Source: Pyrocephalus nanus (taxonomy: Eukaryota; Chordata; Aves; Passeriformes; Tyrannidae). Taken from it: DNA of 64,000 nt. Shown here piece by piece: positions 1 to 11,780 of the stretch; position 1 is the stretch's first letter; the number at the start of each line of letters is the position of its first letter. The stretch is from the NCBI GenBank assembly GCA_038380795.1, contig CM076261.1:97672418-97736417 (forward strand). Reading direction: 5' to 3'. A model generated the notes under the pieces. The model ran no database searches and had not been told where the DNA came from. It worked only from the letters and a program-made list of their open reading frames with translations. The translations under genes and the position numbers were made by a program.

Positions 1-80
1 CTAGTTGACAAGATGGTGATCAGTCACAGATTGGACTCAATGATCTTGGAAGTTTTTTCCAACCTAAATGATTCTGTGAT
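1..80 (+). mobile_element. CR1 3'-end fragment at window start
   Basis: Plus orientation: GATTGGACTCAATGATCTTG, then TTCCAACCTAAATGATTCTG and TGAT. The upstream part lies outside or is lost. Confidence 0.82.
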
Positions 81-317
81 CCCTCAGTGTGGCTGGTTGT
101 CTCAGGTTTGCTCTGGTGTCCCCTCATCACAGTCCCCTTTGCATGGATCTGTTTGCTCTCTGAGAAGAGGAACGTGGCTGTGCAGCTCCCAAGGACCAGC
201 ATGCTGGAGAACCCCCAGACTGATGGTGGTAGCTGAAGTCACCTCAGAGTAGACCAGCTTTGGGAGGTTGATTTGGGACATTTGATTGTCCTACAGCTCT
301 GGGGAGTGTTTAGCAGG

Positions 318-378
318 GAATCTTTCACTAGACCAAGTGGCTCCAAGCTTCATCCAGCCTGGTCTTGAACGCTTCCAA
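318..378 (-). mobile_element. Short CR1 fragment
   Basis: Minus orientation: TTTCACTAGACCAAGTGGCT, then CATCCAGCCTGGTCTTGAAC. Diverged. Confidence 0.7.
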
Positions 379-1257
379 ATCACATCTGCCTCATGTGTTC
401 AGGGATGATTCCATGTCCTTGAGAAGAACCAGGGGGCTGCTGGAAACTGAGCAAGGCCACTGCAGAGCAGAGAGCCTGGTGTCCTTGAGCAGCACAGCTT
501 AAATTGATGATGCTGCTGTCACATTCCTTGTATAATTTAATGCAGCTCCAAGAGAGAAGGATCTACAGCCTGTGTGTTCCTTAAGCCTAAACCATAATCC
601 TGTGCCAGAGACTGATCTTGCCAGAGCAGAACTGGAGACGTGCCCAACTTCTGCCAGCACCCAGCATCGGGGTGTGGGAGCCTGGTGCTGGTGTGCAGCA
701 GGTATGCCCAGAGCTCCTGTAGCTGTTGGTGCCAAGGGGGCCCTGCTGCAGTGGAAGAGTAATTTTGTTGAAATGTATGATATCCAGTGGTGGATATCTG
801 AATTCCAGTGCTGGCTCTGTTCCCAGTGTTTTGTCTGCATCCCCATCTGCCCTGCAGAAGTGACTGTACTGGGATGTAGGGAGGCTTTGGGAGGAGAAAA
901 GCAACATGTGGTTTGGCTGTCTGATGGTGTGAGGTTGGACCTGAACTGTTGTCAGGGGAACACTGATGAGGTTTTTTCTTTGCCCTGGGCTGCCTGGGCA
1001 GGGGGAGTTGTCAGTTCCCTCCCTGGGAAGAAGTGAGGGTGGTCAGAGCTCCTGAACATCGAATTCTTTGCTGCTACTGCTCAGGTGTCACTTCCTGTTG
1101 GTCCACAGTCAGGAGTGAGTCAAGTCTTCTCCTTATGGAGCCTCATCCTGTGGAAACTGCTCAGGAACGTTACCGTTTGTGTTGGAATGCCAGCCTCAGG
1201 CCTGGCACCAGTTAGTGTTTGCCAGTGGCAGATGTGACAGCACAGCCTGGTCCTGAA

Positions 1258-1428
1258 GCATCCTGTGCTCAGGAGTTCAGTTTTGGAGAGGCTGGCACAT
1301 GTGGATGTGTCAGGAGCAGTCCTGTCCCTCCTGGAGTATCCCTTGCTCGGCAGTTCAGCTGTGGAAAGGGTGGCCCCTTGGTGTGCAGTGTTGGGATGCA
1401 TCAGGAGCAGTCCTGTCCCTCCCTGTGG
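1258..1428. repeat. Two-copy ~85-base direct repeat
   Basis: Each copy ends in CAGGAGCAGTCCTGTCCCTC (1311 and 1400) and contains a GTTCAG-TGGA(A/G)A block. Diverged between copies. Confidence 0.7.
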
Positions 1429-1857
1429 GGCTGCCTGGTGCTGCTGCACATGTGGAGCTCTGCCCCTCGCTCTGGTTTGTGTTTGCAGGGTGTTCGTGGG
1501 CTTCACTGGGGCGTTGTCAGGCTTGGAATTCTTTTGTAACAAATTTGATTTTCCCACAATGTGACCCATAAATTTTAAACTCAAAAAAGATTAGTAAACT
1601 TCTTGTGTAATGCAGAAGAGGTCACGTCACCTGTGTTTGCTCACCTGGCTTGACTGGAATATGATAGAGCAGGATCCTTTTGATGTTTGAGAAAGACACA
1701 ACACTCACATTTCTCTCAATTTTTGAAATGACCAAAGTACCCATTGACTAAGAAAAAACATGCCATATTTTCTGTTTTAATTTGTCTGGCTTTTCATTTC
1801 TTACCATTGGAATGTTTTTGTCTACTAAAGTGCTAAAGGGCCCTTTGTGTTCTCTGT

Positions 1858-2060
1858 GGAATCAGAATGGTTTGGGTTGGAAGGGACCTTTTAAAGATCA
1901 CCCAGTCCCACCCCCTGCCATGGGCAGGGTCACCTTCCACTAGACCAGGTTGCTCCAAATCCTGTTCAACCTGTCCTTGAACACTTCCAGGGATGGGGCA
2001 GCCACAGCTTCTGTGGGCCAGTGCTCTGACACCTTCCTTACTCTGTGACCCTCTGGTTTG
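1858..2060 (-). mobile_element. CR1 LINE fragment
   Basis: Minus orientation: GAATGGTTTGGGTTGGAAGG, CCATGGGCAGGGTCACCTTC, CACTTCCAGGGATGGGGCAG. Confidence 0.92.
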
Positions 2061-5000
2061 GATTGTGGTCTCTTCCTTTGGAAGTACAGTTTCAAGTTTG
2101 GGCACGATAAGGCACAGTTTGGACACAGGTTCCCCACAAAATGTTAGAGCTTAATGACTTGTGTGATTGCTGCTTGTTCATCATCGGTCACTGTCTGAGC
2201 TGTGAATTCTGTCTGATCTGCTGCTTCCCTAAGGACCAAGAAGCAAACCTGTGGAATGATTTCTTACACAAATGCAGATCTACCTGCAGAGTTTCCTTTA
2301 CCTGCTCCAAGAGTGGACCAAAATCATCTGGTTCTGCTCTGTCACACAATAATCTCGTTGGCTTTCTCAGAGAGAAGGAGCAGAAAGCAGCAGAGGAGTG
2401 ATTGGCAGAGAGAAAATTCCATGTTTAAACAAAACACTCTACAGCGAATTTGATTTTCCCTTCTGAACTAGGCAAATGCCCAGGATAACAGACATGGGGC
2501 TTTGCTGCCTGGGATCAGGATTATGTACAAAATTCAATTAAAGTAACCACTGTAGAAATTGCCAGGACTTGAAGCGCTTATGTGCCTTAAAATGGTCTCT
2601 GTTTGCAGCCGTGTGTTCTGAATGTGTCAGTGGAGAAGAAGGGTAACTCCCAGACAGTTCCAAGAATTTGAGATGGAAAACAATCCCCAGCTTGGATCCA
2701 GCCACTGGATAGAATGAGGCCTGACTGGGATAGGTTGGCATTTCTGGAAGATACAATTGAGCCAAAAAAGGGCTGTGCTCAACTCAGGAACAACAAGGCT
2801 GAGTTCGCAATGAACGTAACACAGAGGATTTGGAAGAAGTCTTGAGGTCAAGTCTGCTGTCACCACTGGCAATCATAAACAAACTGTTTCATAAGTCAGT
2901 CAAACTTTTCATGAAATACAGATTGCTTCCTCCTGTTACAAGACGTGCACACACGCATGGATTTCTCCTCTGGGGAGAAACCCAAAACTTCTCCAGATTT
3001 TTGCTTCTGGAATAATTAGAAAGCTCACTTTCAACTGGAACTTTCATTTGTTAGTTCATTGTTTTCATTGTATTTTTTCTTGTCCAGTCTCTTCCCTGCT
3101 GGCTGACCCATTGTCTGCTTGTCCTCAGTGTAATTTTATGAACGTCAGCCTGACTTCTTCCAGCCTCCCTTTTGCTGGATTTAGAGAAACCCAGTTCTGG
3201 TGTTCTTTGGTAAGAAGGATTTCCATTCCCTTCTTTTCTGGCTGCCTTTTCTTTCACCTGATCTACTTGAGCTCAGGTTTGGTGACTATGGACAACATGG
3301 CAGAGTTTATTCAGACTTTAGTTCACTAAATTCCATAGTTGTTTCTCTTTTTCAAATGTGGCAGTTCCTGGATGGGAGTTCTCTCTATCCACCTTTATTT
3401 GTGCCTTTGTTATACCCTTAGCCTTTGTTCCTGTGCCTCTCAGGGTCCCTGGGGAGGTTTGACCTCCAGACAAGGTGTACTTAAGGATGTCTCTCATATG
3501 TTTTAAAGTGAATGATGCCAGGTTTAGTGCAAGAGTTTTGCATATATCCCACTGTTCCTTGGACAAACACTCTCATCTTGTGTGGCCTGCCCTTAGCAGA
3601 GGAGAGTTGTAAAGTTCCCAGTCTTTGCAGTCTTGTAATTATATATTAAATGATGGCCAAAATGTAGAACCCTCTAAAGTGGCTGGGCTGAGAGGAGTCT
3701 CCAGGGACATTTTATAGTGTAATGGTGCAAAATTAATGACTGCTCCAAGAATTTCACCACAAAGAAAGAATAAGAATAGGAATCAAAGTTCTTTGCTGCT
3801 AAAGAAAGGAAGTTGAACATGTTCCCAGTGTTACCCATTCCAGCTGAATCCAGGTATAGGTTTTTGTCCTGTTTCTGGTTCTGAAACAGTTTGAGGCTCA
3901 GTGGCTTTGGCCAGTGCTCATTTTGCTTCACTTTAAGCAGCTGAGTGTTTTCATTTCCAAGGGACCCTGTCCTGCTGCATTCCATAGTTTGGCCAGCCCA
4001 GATTTTGCAGGATCCCCTCCTCCGTGCCCATGGCAAAGCTGTTTGCCCATGGTGATGGGAGGAAGTACCAGCTTCCTAAATCCCTGGTTCTGGAGTTCGT
4101 TAGTGGCGTAAGTAATCCTGAATCCTAAACCAGCCTAGGCTCAGGGGACCTCAAAAGGCCCAAGGTTTTGTGGGGAAGGAGCCTTGGTGAGGGTATCAGC
4201 ACCCCAGACCATCTCATCCAGAAACTCTCCAGGGACAGGACTCGGCACCTCCTTGGGGAGTTTATCCCAGAGAAGGATTGTTCTCACTGCAAACATTTCT
4301 TTTTATATCAAGGTGAAATCATATCTTTCTATAGACATACATATAGAGGTGAATATTTGTGTATTCACGTGACTCCTCTCCCCGAGAGCTGCGTAACCAC
4401 TGCCATAGAGATTCATATTGAGATTATCTGTAGGAACTTGGCCTCGGGTTTTATTTGTGCTTTCAATGTCACCATAGTTCATATTTTTAAAAGGAATCCT
4501 TGCTTCCTCCTTCCCTTTGGGAAATGTAATCACTCTTCTGGAGTTTACCTGGGGAGGAATGTGCAGGAGCAGAGCAGAGCCCTGAGTGTGGCAAGTGCCC
4601 TGTCCCGTCTGTTCCCAGTGCTGCTGTCACCAGTGGGGCTGTGGCAGGTCCCCAGTCCTGTCTGCTCCTGGTACTGCTGTCAAAGTTCTCTTTTTGGGGC
4701 TCTCTGGTTTTTACTGGTCTTGTGGAGGTGTTTAGTGAGAAGACAGTGAAGTGCTTGATTCCTCTGCTGAGTGTTCACCATCTCTGCCCTCCAAGTACCT
4801 GTTCCCTTGGGAACTAAACCCACTGGAACAGAGAAAGGAATAACATCAGAACCAGGAAATTTCCAGCCTGTGTCCAGCGGCCGCTCCACTGCCAGTGTGG
4901 CTCCTCCCTTTGTGCCCCTTTTCCACTGTCCAGGTTAATTTATCTCTCAGCAGTCACACAGCAGTGTCCCACCTCCCCTTTGCTCACCGATATTTTTGGC

Positions 5001-5130
5001 CCGTCCCCTTGTCCTCATAAGCTGTTGCTGACCGAAGCCAGACAGATTTAGCTCTTCTCATCTTTCCTGGTGAGTCAGTGCCTCCAGCTCCTGCTCCTCC
5101 ATGTCCCAGCCGTGTGCCCCCGAGGTGATC

Positions 5131-5355
5131 AGAGTCCCAGAATCATTCAGGTTGGAAAAGACCTCCAAGACCATCAAATCCAACCTCTGGCCAATCCCCA
5201 CTTTGTCAGTAGACCAGAGCACTGAGTGCCACATCCAGGCATTTCTTGAACACCAGGGACAGTGACTCCACCTCCCTGGGCAGCCCCTTCTGCTGCCTAG
5301 CCACCCTTTCCAGGAAGGAGTTCTTCTGATGTCCAGCCTGAACCTCGAGGCTCTA
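5131..5355 (-). mobile_element. CR1 LINE fragment (other subfamily)
   Basis: Minus orientation: AGAATCATTCAGGTTGGAAA, CCTCCAAGACCATCAAATCC, CACCTCCCTGGGCAGCCCCT. Confidence 0.9.
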
Positions 5356-6490
5356 ATGTGTCAGTTATGAAGTGACACGTTATATTACACTGATTGAATG
5401 TGCTGTCAGTGTAAAGTAATGGAGGAGGAAGGGCTTTCCTTGTGCAGGACCCAAGGGTCCTTTCACTGGTGGGTGTCCAGCTCCTGGCAATCTGTGGATC
5501 AGGATTTCTGTTTGTGCCAATGTACAAGGCACCATGGAACTGCCATCCATGAAGTTGTCCTGATTTCTCCCATCCCTTTTATACATTGCAGTTCCACAGA
5601 ATTTAGTAGCAATAAATTATGTAATTTACTAGAGCTTAATGTTAAAAAGTATTTTTTGCATTAGATATCCCATTAAATTCCATTGAATATCCCTAATTCC
5701 TTTGTGGTTACAAACATGGAATAATCATCTTCTATAAAATTATTAATGTAATTAGAAGATAAAAAGGGCCTGCCCCACCTCCTCTCATATAGAACTATTT
5801 CAGTTCTGTCTGATTTGAAGTAAGACCAGGCCTGATGCATCTCGGCAGAACCCAAATAGTTCTTCCCTGATGACTCTTACGTGGTTCCTGCCTGAACCAG
5901 CATCAGGCAATGTCAGTGCCAGGTCTTGGATCACAGGTTCCATGTTTCACACAAGTCTGCTTAGTGAATCTTCACTTCATCAGCCAAGTCTGGAGTCTTG
6001 TCAGAATAAAATCGTTTGGGCTTTGAGCTGAATTTTCATAAAATTCAGCTGTTTTTTATGAGAGCTATTTCTGTGCCTGGTAAGAGCCACACTTGTTCCT
6101 CAGTTACTCCTCTGGAATGGTCCCTGGATGAGGAGCTGATGGTTACAGGCATCTGTAGCCTCTCAGTCCCTCACCACAATGTAAGTACTGTACTGGGGTA
6201 GCAAGAGACCAGAATTTTGGAAGTGCTCTATAAGCATCTCAGAGATCTCAGGGAGTTGTTGGGTCTCTTGGGCACAAGTTGTTCAGTCCTTTTGAATTTT
6301 GAAAAGGTTATTGATCATTTATAAGTGGATTCTTCAGCTGCTGTTTCAGTGGGAACCCTCACCTTCATGTGATACGTGTCCATCATCACATGTCTGTCCC
6401 AACACCAAGTGTTTATTGCAGTTTCCTGTGTCACTGTGACAGTCTCATTTAAAGTTTCAGGGTCTGTAAATGCAGGGATTGGACACTTAA

Positions 6491-6938
6491 GAGTCATGGA
6501 ATCATTAAGGTTGGAAAAGACCGTTAAGATCATGAAGTCCAACCATCAACCCAGCACTAAGCCATGTCGGCAAGTGCCACATCCCCATGTTCTTGAACAC
6601 TTCCAGCAGTGGGGACTCCAACATTACCCTGGGTAGCCTGTGCCAGGATGGGACAGGCCTTTACGGGAAGGAATTTTCCTCATATCAGACCTAAACCTCC
6701 CCAGATGCAACTTGAGACTGTTTCCTCTTGTGCTGTCCCTTGTTCCCTGGGAGCAGAGCTCGACCCCCACTTGGCTCCCCCCTCCCCCTAAGCCTCCTTT
6801 TCTCCAGGCTGAGCCCCCCCAGCTCCCTCAGCTGCTCCTGGTGCTCCAGACCCTTCCCCAGCTCCATTCCCTTCCCTGCCCTCACTCCAGCCCCTCAGTG
6901 TCTTTCTTGTCTTGAGAGGCCCAACGCTGACCCCAGTT
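6491..6938 (-). mobile_element. CR1 LINE fragment
   Basis: About 450 bases, minus orientation: GTCATGGAATCATTAAGGTT, CCAACCATCAACCCAGCACT, CTTTTCTCCAGGCTGAGCCC, and the GCCCAACGCTGACCCCAGT end. Confidence 0.92.
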
Positions 6939-7336
6939 ATGTGCATCCCTGTGTACAATGAGTTACAGATCGATGCCCTTGTTGGCAGAAACTTGCTGTC
7001 TTCTCCAGCCCTTGAACCCATTTATGCACGTGGAGGAAGAACTTGGTCTTTCAGCAGCTCTGAATTACAACAGCTCCAAGCTTTGTCTCTCGATTCCCAG
7101 GGATGTGATGTGTCTGCTGTGCCCCTGACAAGTTGCAGGAATCCCCAGCAGGCAGTTGCACAGCCGTGAATTTGGACTGTCCCAAGTCTGTTGGGCAACG
7201 CCCAGGTGTCCCTGGCTGCTACTGGAAAGTGAGTCTGTCCAGGTGTGCAAGACTTCTGGTGCCTCCAGAGCGGTGTATAACAGTTATTCTCTGAAAGGTG
7301 GAAAATCTTGCAGGGTCAAGTGAATCCGTTAATAGA

Positions 7337-7496
7337 GAAGCTGTGGCTGCCCTGTCTCTGGAAGCATTTGAGGGCAGGTTGGGCGAGGCTTGGAGCAACC
7401 TGGTCTGGTGTGAGGCATCCCTGCCCATGGCAGAGGGTGGAACTGGGTGTTTTGGTTTCTGGTCCCTTCCCACACCAACCATTACATGATTCCGTG
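7337..7496 (+). mobile_element. CR1 3'-end fragment
   Basis: Plus orientation: AGCTGTGGCTGCCCTGTCTC, GGCTTGGAGCAACCTGGTCT, CCCATGGCAGAGGGTGGAAC, ending ATGATTCCGTG. Confidence 0.9.
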
Positions 7497-8399
7497 TTAA
7501 AAGACAGCTTTACTAAAAACCGTGTGCAGACTGGGTTGAGTTGGCCCCAGTCCTTGTTTGATGTGTCCCTGGAGAGACACAGGCAGGGCAATTGCTTCCT
7601 GGGTCGTGTTTGGTGCCATTGCTGCTGAATGGGTTCCCAGTGGGAGCTCAGGGGGAGGGATGGCAGCGCGAGGCTGATGTGGCAGCTTTTGCAATTTGCC
7701 CACTTCTCTCCTCTTGCAGCTGCACTTTTCCATGGAGGGCTGGACCTTGTCTGTCTGGGGGAACAAGGAATTCAGGGTTCGCTGCCCACTCCATGAAGGT
7801 TTGTCCTTTCTGCAGAGGGAAGAGCAGCAAGTTTTGGTGGGGAGCAGCAGGGATCAGTTATTACATCTGAGGTGGGCTGTGGGTGAATCCCGAGCTTTGG
7901 GGGAAAAAATACACAAAGAGGAAAATGTACAGGAAAGTCCATGGCAAGAGTGATGGCAGGGAGGGAGCTGAGCTGTCCCTGTTGTGGGGTAGCTCTGTGT
8001 TGTGGCTCCAGGGTCTGTCCAATATCGTGGCACTCCAGGCAGGTCTGGAGCAGCCTTAGGACAGAGGAGCTTTGGAGAATAACTTCTGGATTCAGTGCAG
8101 GAAGCAGACTGGCCTGTAATGTGAAGGGCCATTATAGGCTGCTGGATCCAGGACCTTCCTGCTCAGGTTCATGTTCACATCAGTTACTCTTTGCATAGAC
8201 TTCAGACAAATATCCACCAGTTCAGTTCCTCACCACACTGGCTTTATGGTAAAACTGGTTTGCTTGGGGAGTTTGAAATCTTCTTTCCAGCCTAAATATA
8301 TTTACATCCAATTGAAGCCCCTTTGCTGCTGTTGTCTCCGTGTCTTTAACAAGTCTGGTTCCTGCTTGGTATTTTGGTTTTCAGTATACACTGATGGAC

Positions 8400-9107
8400 A
8401 CTTTTTATCTCCAGTAGGGTCTCCCATGCCAGACAGGTCAAAACTGAAGGGTCAGATAAAATGTGTCCATGGGCAGGATGGGCTCACTGGCCTTCCAGCA
8501 GTCATCCTAGGAGAAGGACAGCTCTAATTTCAAACCCGGGCAGATGGAGCTCGCTTAGCCCTGTAAGGCCATCCATCCAAGATGGATTATACTCTAATTA
8601 AACCTATGTCCTGAGGACCTCACTGTCACCGTCCAAGCTTGCCAGGCCCTGGAAGTTGAACCTCAGGAGTAAAGGGTGGGACCAGTTCAGTGCAAGCTGA
8701 ACCTCACCTAAAAAATCCACTGTGCAGGCTCGAGGGTTACACCCACACTTGTAAAACCCTGCAGCGACAGGTGAGGGACGAAACGGCAGGTGATAAAGGT
8801 GCACTGGAAGCCACAGTCCTAACCCTGAGTCAAAGGCATACACCTGCCTTCAAAGGTGTACTCAAATTAACACTCACAGGCTGGAACATCAGAACCATGC
8901 TTGACACAGCGAACAGTGGATGTCCTGAGTCGCTCTGCTCTAATTGCCCATGAACTGTCATGACTCAACATCGACATCGCTGCTCTCAGTGAAGTTTGTC
9001 TCCATGAGGAGGGCAGCCTTAGAGAACATGGTGCTGGTTATACACTCCACTGGTCAGGTAAACCCAGAACTGAAAGGCATCTCTCAGGAGTTGGTTCAGC
9101 ACGCTTG
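8400..9107 (+). mobile_element. Relic of a non-LTR retrotransposon with APE-type endonuclease
   Basis: From about 8861 the + strand reads LTLTGWNIRTMLDTANS; after a frame change it continues ALIAHELS, a TGA (8961-8963), then LNIDIAALSEVCLHEEGSLR and EHGAGYTLHWSGKPRTERHL. W-N-[IV]-R-T-[ML]-L-D, D-I-A-A-L-S-E and G-A-G-Y-T-x-x-W-S-G are features of the N-terminal endonuclease domain in RTE/BovB-like elements (often annotated as craniofacial development protein 2-like). The stretch before it (8400-8860) is probably the 5' part of the same insertion. Clade assignment is inferred; it is clearly broken. Confidence 0.75.
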
Positions 9108-9520
9108 TAGCGAGCGTGGGTAGAGCCCTTCTCAGATCTTCGTTCATGAAGCCCAGCCACGATGATGACACACTGATGGACAGAAAGTTCTTCCCCCTCA
9201 GGCCAGGTGGCTTTTCTGGCAGGTTTCTTCCTGTTTTCGGTCTGGTTTCCTGAATGTGTGAAATCAGGGAGTTTGTGGTTTATCTTTCAGGTAGTTTACA
9301 CAGTCAGCTTCCCATGCAGCTGGAAGGGACTTTCTGTGACCAGTGACATTGTACAGTCCTGAATCCTCATCAGAAGTCGTCATCCTGTCCTGTGGATTCA
9401 GGCACTAAGCATAACCATCAGTTGTCTTCCTGGGAAATACCAGGATCCTGCTATTAGACTCTTCTGTAATTCTTGCCTGGAGACCTGGTTGTTCATCATC
9501 TTTAGAAGTTCTTGTGTTAA

Positions 9521-9645
9521 ATATAGAATCACAGAATCTCCTTATCACCAGGATCATCAAGTCCAGCTCCTGGCCCTGCACAGGACAATCCCAAAATCCC
9601 ACCTTGTACCTGAGGACATTTTCTGAATGCTCCTTGAACAACAGA
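9521..9645 (-). mobile_element. CR1 3'-end fragment
   Basis: Minus orientation: TAGAATCACAGAATCTCCTT, GGATCATCAAGTCCAGCTCC, CACCTTGTACCTGAGGACAT. Same subfamily as the copy at 41034. Confidence 0.85.
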
Positions 9646-11084
9646 GATGTGAGTCTTCAGAGCATTTCTAGAATCCAGTGAGTCTGGAAGGAGAAATGTG
9701 GATTTTGTCATTAGTTCCTAAAAGACTTGGTCACATAAGAAGTGTTTGTCTGGTCTGGAGCTGGTTTGAGTTGGGCTGTGACACACAGTGCTGTCTCGTC
9801 AGTACCCCATTTATGTCTCACCTTGTTAATCCTTGTCTTCCAGTACTTTTATTTACTCAGTCTCTGATGGACTGACAGTGGGTCTGGAACCAGGGATTTC
9901 CATGGGAAGATCCCAGAGCATTCTGCTATGCTGTTGGCTGGGTGCCAAAGCGACTGGCAGGGCACCTCAGATTGGTTTGTACTTCCTGCAGTGGGGTTTT
10001 GGTTTGGTTTTTGGTTTAAACATAGCAGAATGTGAAGCTCCACAGGCTATTGCTTCTGTCCTTGTAGAAGTGAAGGGGGTGTCATAAGGGAGGGGTTAAG
10101 GAAGGCAAGTCTCCTGCTCCCATTGCTGCCCACGCTGTGGCCACATGAGCTGACACTGACACTCAACTCCTTTGCAGCAGCCGCTCTCCATCCTGGGCCT
10201 TGTTTCCAGAGAGGTGACATCTGGAGGACAGCAAATTTGGTTCTCACCAGGAGTCTGTGCATGTTTCTGTCCCTTACCTCGCCAGCTCCTTGGTCCTTGA
10301 CCCTGAGAGAGTCCCATCTATCCTGTTCCTCTTCCTATATCCTACCACGTGATCCCTGTCTTCCTTCTCGTGACTGTGGCAATGTGAATGGTTTGTGCTG
10401 GTGTCCTGAATAGAAGCAGCTTCAGGTCAAGTTTGACCAACTATTGGCAATGCGCATAACTGGGTATGTAGAGGTGGGAGGTAGGAAGGAGAAGAGACTT
10501 CTGGATTGCTCAGCTGTGATCCTGAGCAGCCGGGGCAGAGGAGAGCAGAGGAAGGAGCCCACTGGACAGAGCAGATGGGTTTTTTTGGAGTCATGTGTTG
10601 ATTTCCACCAGCACAGCAAAGCCAAGCATCCAATTCAGAGTACTCTGATGAAGTGCCCTCCTTGTCACTGCACGCTACACCAGGGTGACCTGGAATCCCC
10701 CAGTGGCAGATGGAATTACACCTAAAGGGAGCCCTGTGGTAGAGCCGGGCTGTGATGTGAACCAGCTGGTTCTGTAATCCAGTCCCAGCCCAAGGCTGCC
10801 CAGTTTGCTTTGTGGTGGAATCTCCTTCCGATGTGTCCACTGTGGGCAAACTGCCTGTTTGGTCAGGTCTCAGCCACAGGAAGTGTGTTTCATTTGTTGT
10901 GGCAGTGGTGCCTCCGAGACGCGGGTGCCACGGCTCACCCACAGGTTCTGTGGCCGGCCCAATGCGCAAGCAGATCACTTGGGGTTATTATTTATTATTT
11001 TAAAAGTTGTCCCTTGCTCTTGGAGATGTTTTGGCCGCTCCCCGCTCTGCACTGACCCATAACCACTGTCCCTTCTGCTTCCAG

Positions 11085-11174
11085 CTGACACTGACCATCG
11101 TGCGGCAGACGGGGGGGCTGGGCATCAGCATCGCGGGGGGCAAGGGCTCCACCCCCTATAAGGGGGACGATGAG
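11085..11174 (+). CDS. SCRIB: SCRIB exon: PDZ1, strands A-B and binding loop
   Basis: Thirty codons (w1-w30), phase 0 at both ends. Acceptor ...cttccag, donor gtaaga. It opens with LTLTIV and carries the carboxylate-binding loop G-G-L-G-I-S-I (w10-w16) followed by AGGKGSTPYKGDDE. Human Scribble PDZ1 is nearly identical here. This is the first SCRIB exon in the window; the exon upstream is more than 11 kb away. PDZ1 is a class I domain known for partners such as the beta-PIX C-terminus. Confidence 0.97.
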
Positions 11175-11702
11175 GTAAGACCTGAGCTGTGTCATTGGTG
11201 AGGCACCTGCTTTTGGGGACTGGTTCTCTGTAGCTGGAGGTTGGGTGTCCATATGTGTTGGCTGTGTGGGTTTTTGGGGCCAGGTGGGAGCAGCCCTGGA
11301 TCCCTCCAAAGGAGGAAGCTGGTGGGACTGGCTGGTCTGACCTGGAGCAGCCATGGGAGCAGCAGGTTCCTTCCCACCTGTGTCCTGGGGCACAGGACTC
11401 CCAGGGCAAAGAGCGTGGGTTTGTTCCACACGTAGCGGCATCAGCTGTGTCATGTTCTGGTCCTGCTTGAAAAGGGTTAACGTGCCATTCCCTGTTGTCC
11501 TGTGTCACCTGGGGGTAGCCCTGCAGTGAGTTTCTGTCTCCTCTTCCCAGCTCCTGAACAGGGTGATGTGGCTGCCATGTCCCCACATCCCAGGACTGGC
11601 CAGGGACCGACCCTCTCCCCAGAGCTGAGGGGGTGGAGAGGTCTCTGCACTCCAGAGGGTTGAAGTTTGGGCTCGACCTCTAACAGGTGATTTTGTTTCC
11701 AG
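11175..11702 (+). other. Intron, PDZ1
   Basis: A 528-base GC-rich intron with GT...AG ends. I saw no repeat or extra exon in it. Confidence 0.85.
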
Positions 11703-11780
11703 GGCATCTTCATTTCCCGTGTGTCCGAAGAGGGTCCTGCGGCTCGTGCAGGGGTCCGTGTTGGGGACAAGCTTCTGGAG
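11703..11780 (+). CDS. SCRIB: SCRIB exon: PDZ1, middle strands
   Basis: Twenty-six codons (w31-w56), phase 0 at both ends, acceptor ...gtttccag and donor gtaagg. It encodes GIFISRV, then EEGPAARAG and VRVGDKLLE, the G-I-F-I-S-R-V strand and G-D-x-[LI]-L-E turn shared by the other PDZ domains of this gene (compare exons at 14417, 21496 and 23141). Confidence 0.97.

Larger units (their letters stand above)
1..11084 (+). other. Large SCRIB intron before PDZ1 (5' end outside window)
   Basis: More than 11 kb without a recognisable SCRIB exon. I looked for the residues that precede PDZ1 in human Scribble (a K-G-V-S-F-D-Q type stretch and an acidic run) and for the basic K-D-T-P-H-Y-K-K linker and found neither. 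Contents seen: CR1 fragments at 1-80, 318-378, 1858-2060, 5131-5355, 6491-6938, 7337-7496 and 9521-9645, a two-copy repeat at 1258-1428, and a degraded endonuclease relic at about 8400-9107. The rest looks like unique intronic DNA. A conserved short exon could have been missed. Confidence 0.75.

Noticed and set aside
572..1036. Plus-strand open frame of 154 codons
   Set aside because: No similarity to SCRIB linker or to any family; cysteine/tryptophan-rich random composition.
10040..10085. VKGVS next to a splice-like AG, resembling the residues before PDZ1 in human Scribble
   Set aside because: The frame stops directly after the serine (TAA) and there is no following homologous sequence or donor; a chance match.
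10427..10978. Minus-strand open frame of 183 codons
   Set aside because: Composition looks random and no domain is recognisable; it lies in an intron of the opposite-strand gene with no start or splice context.
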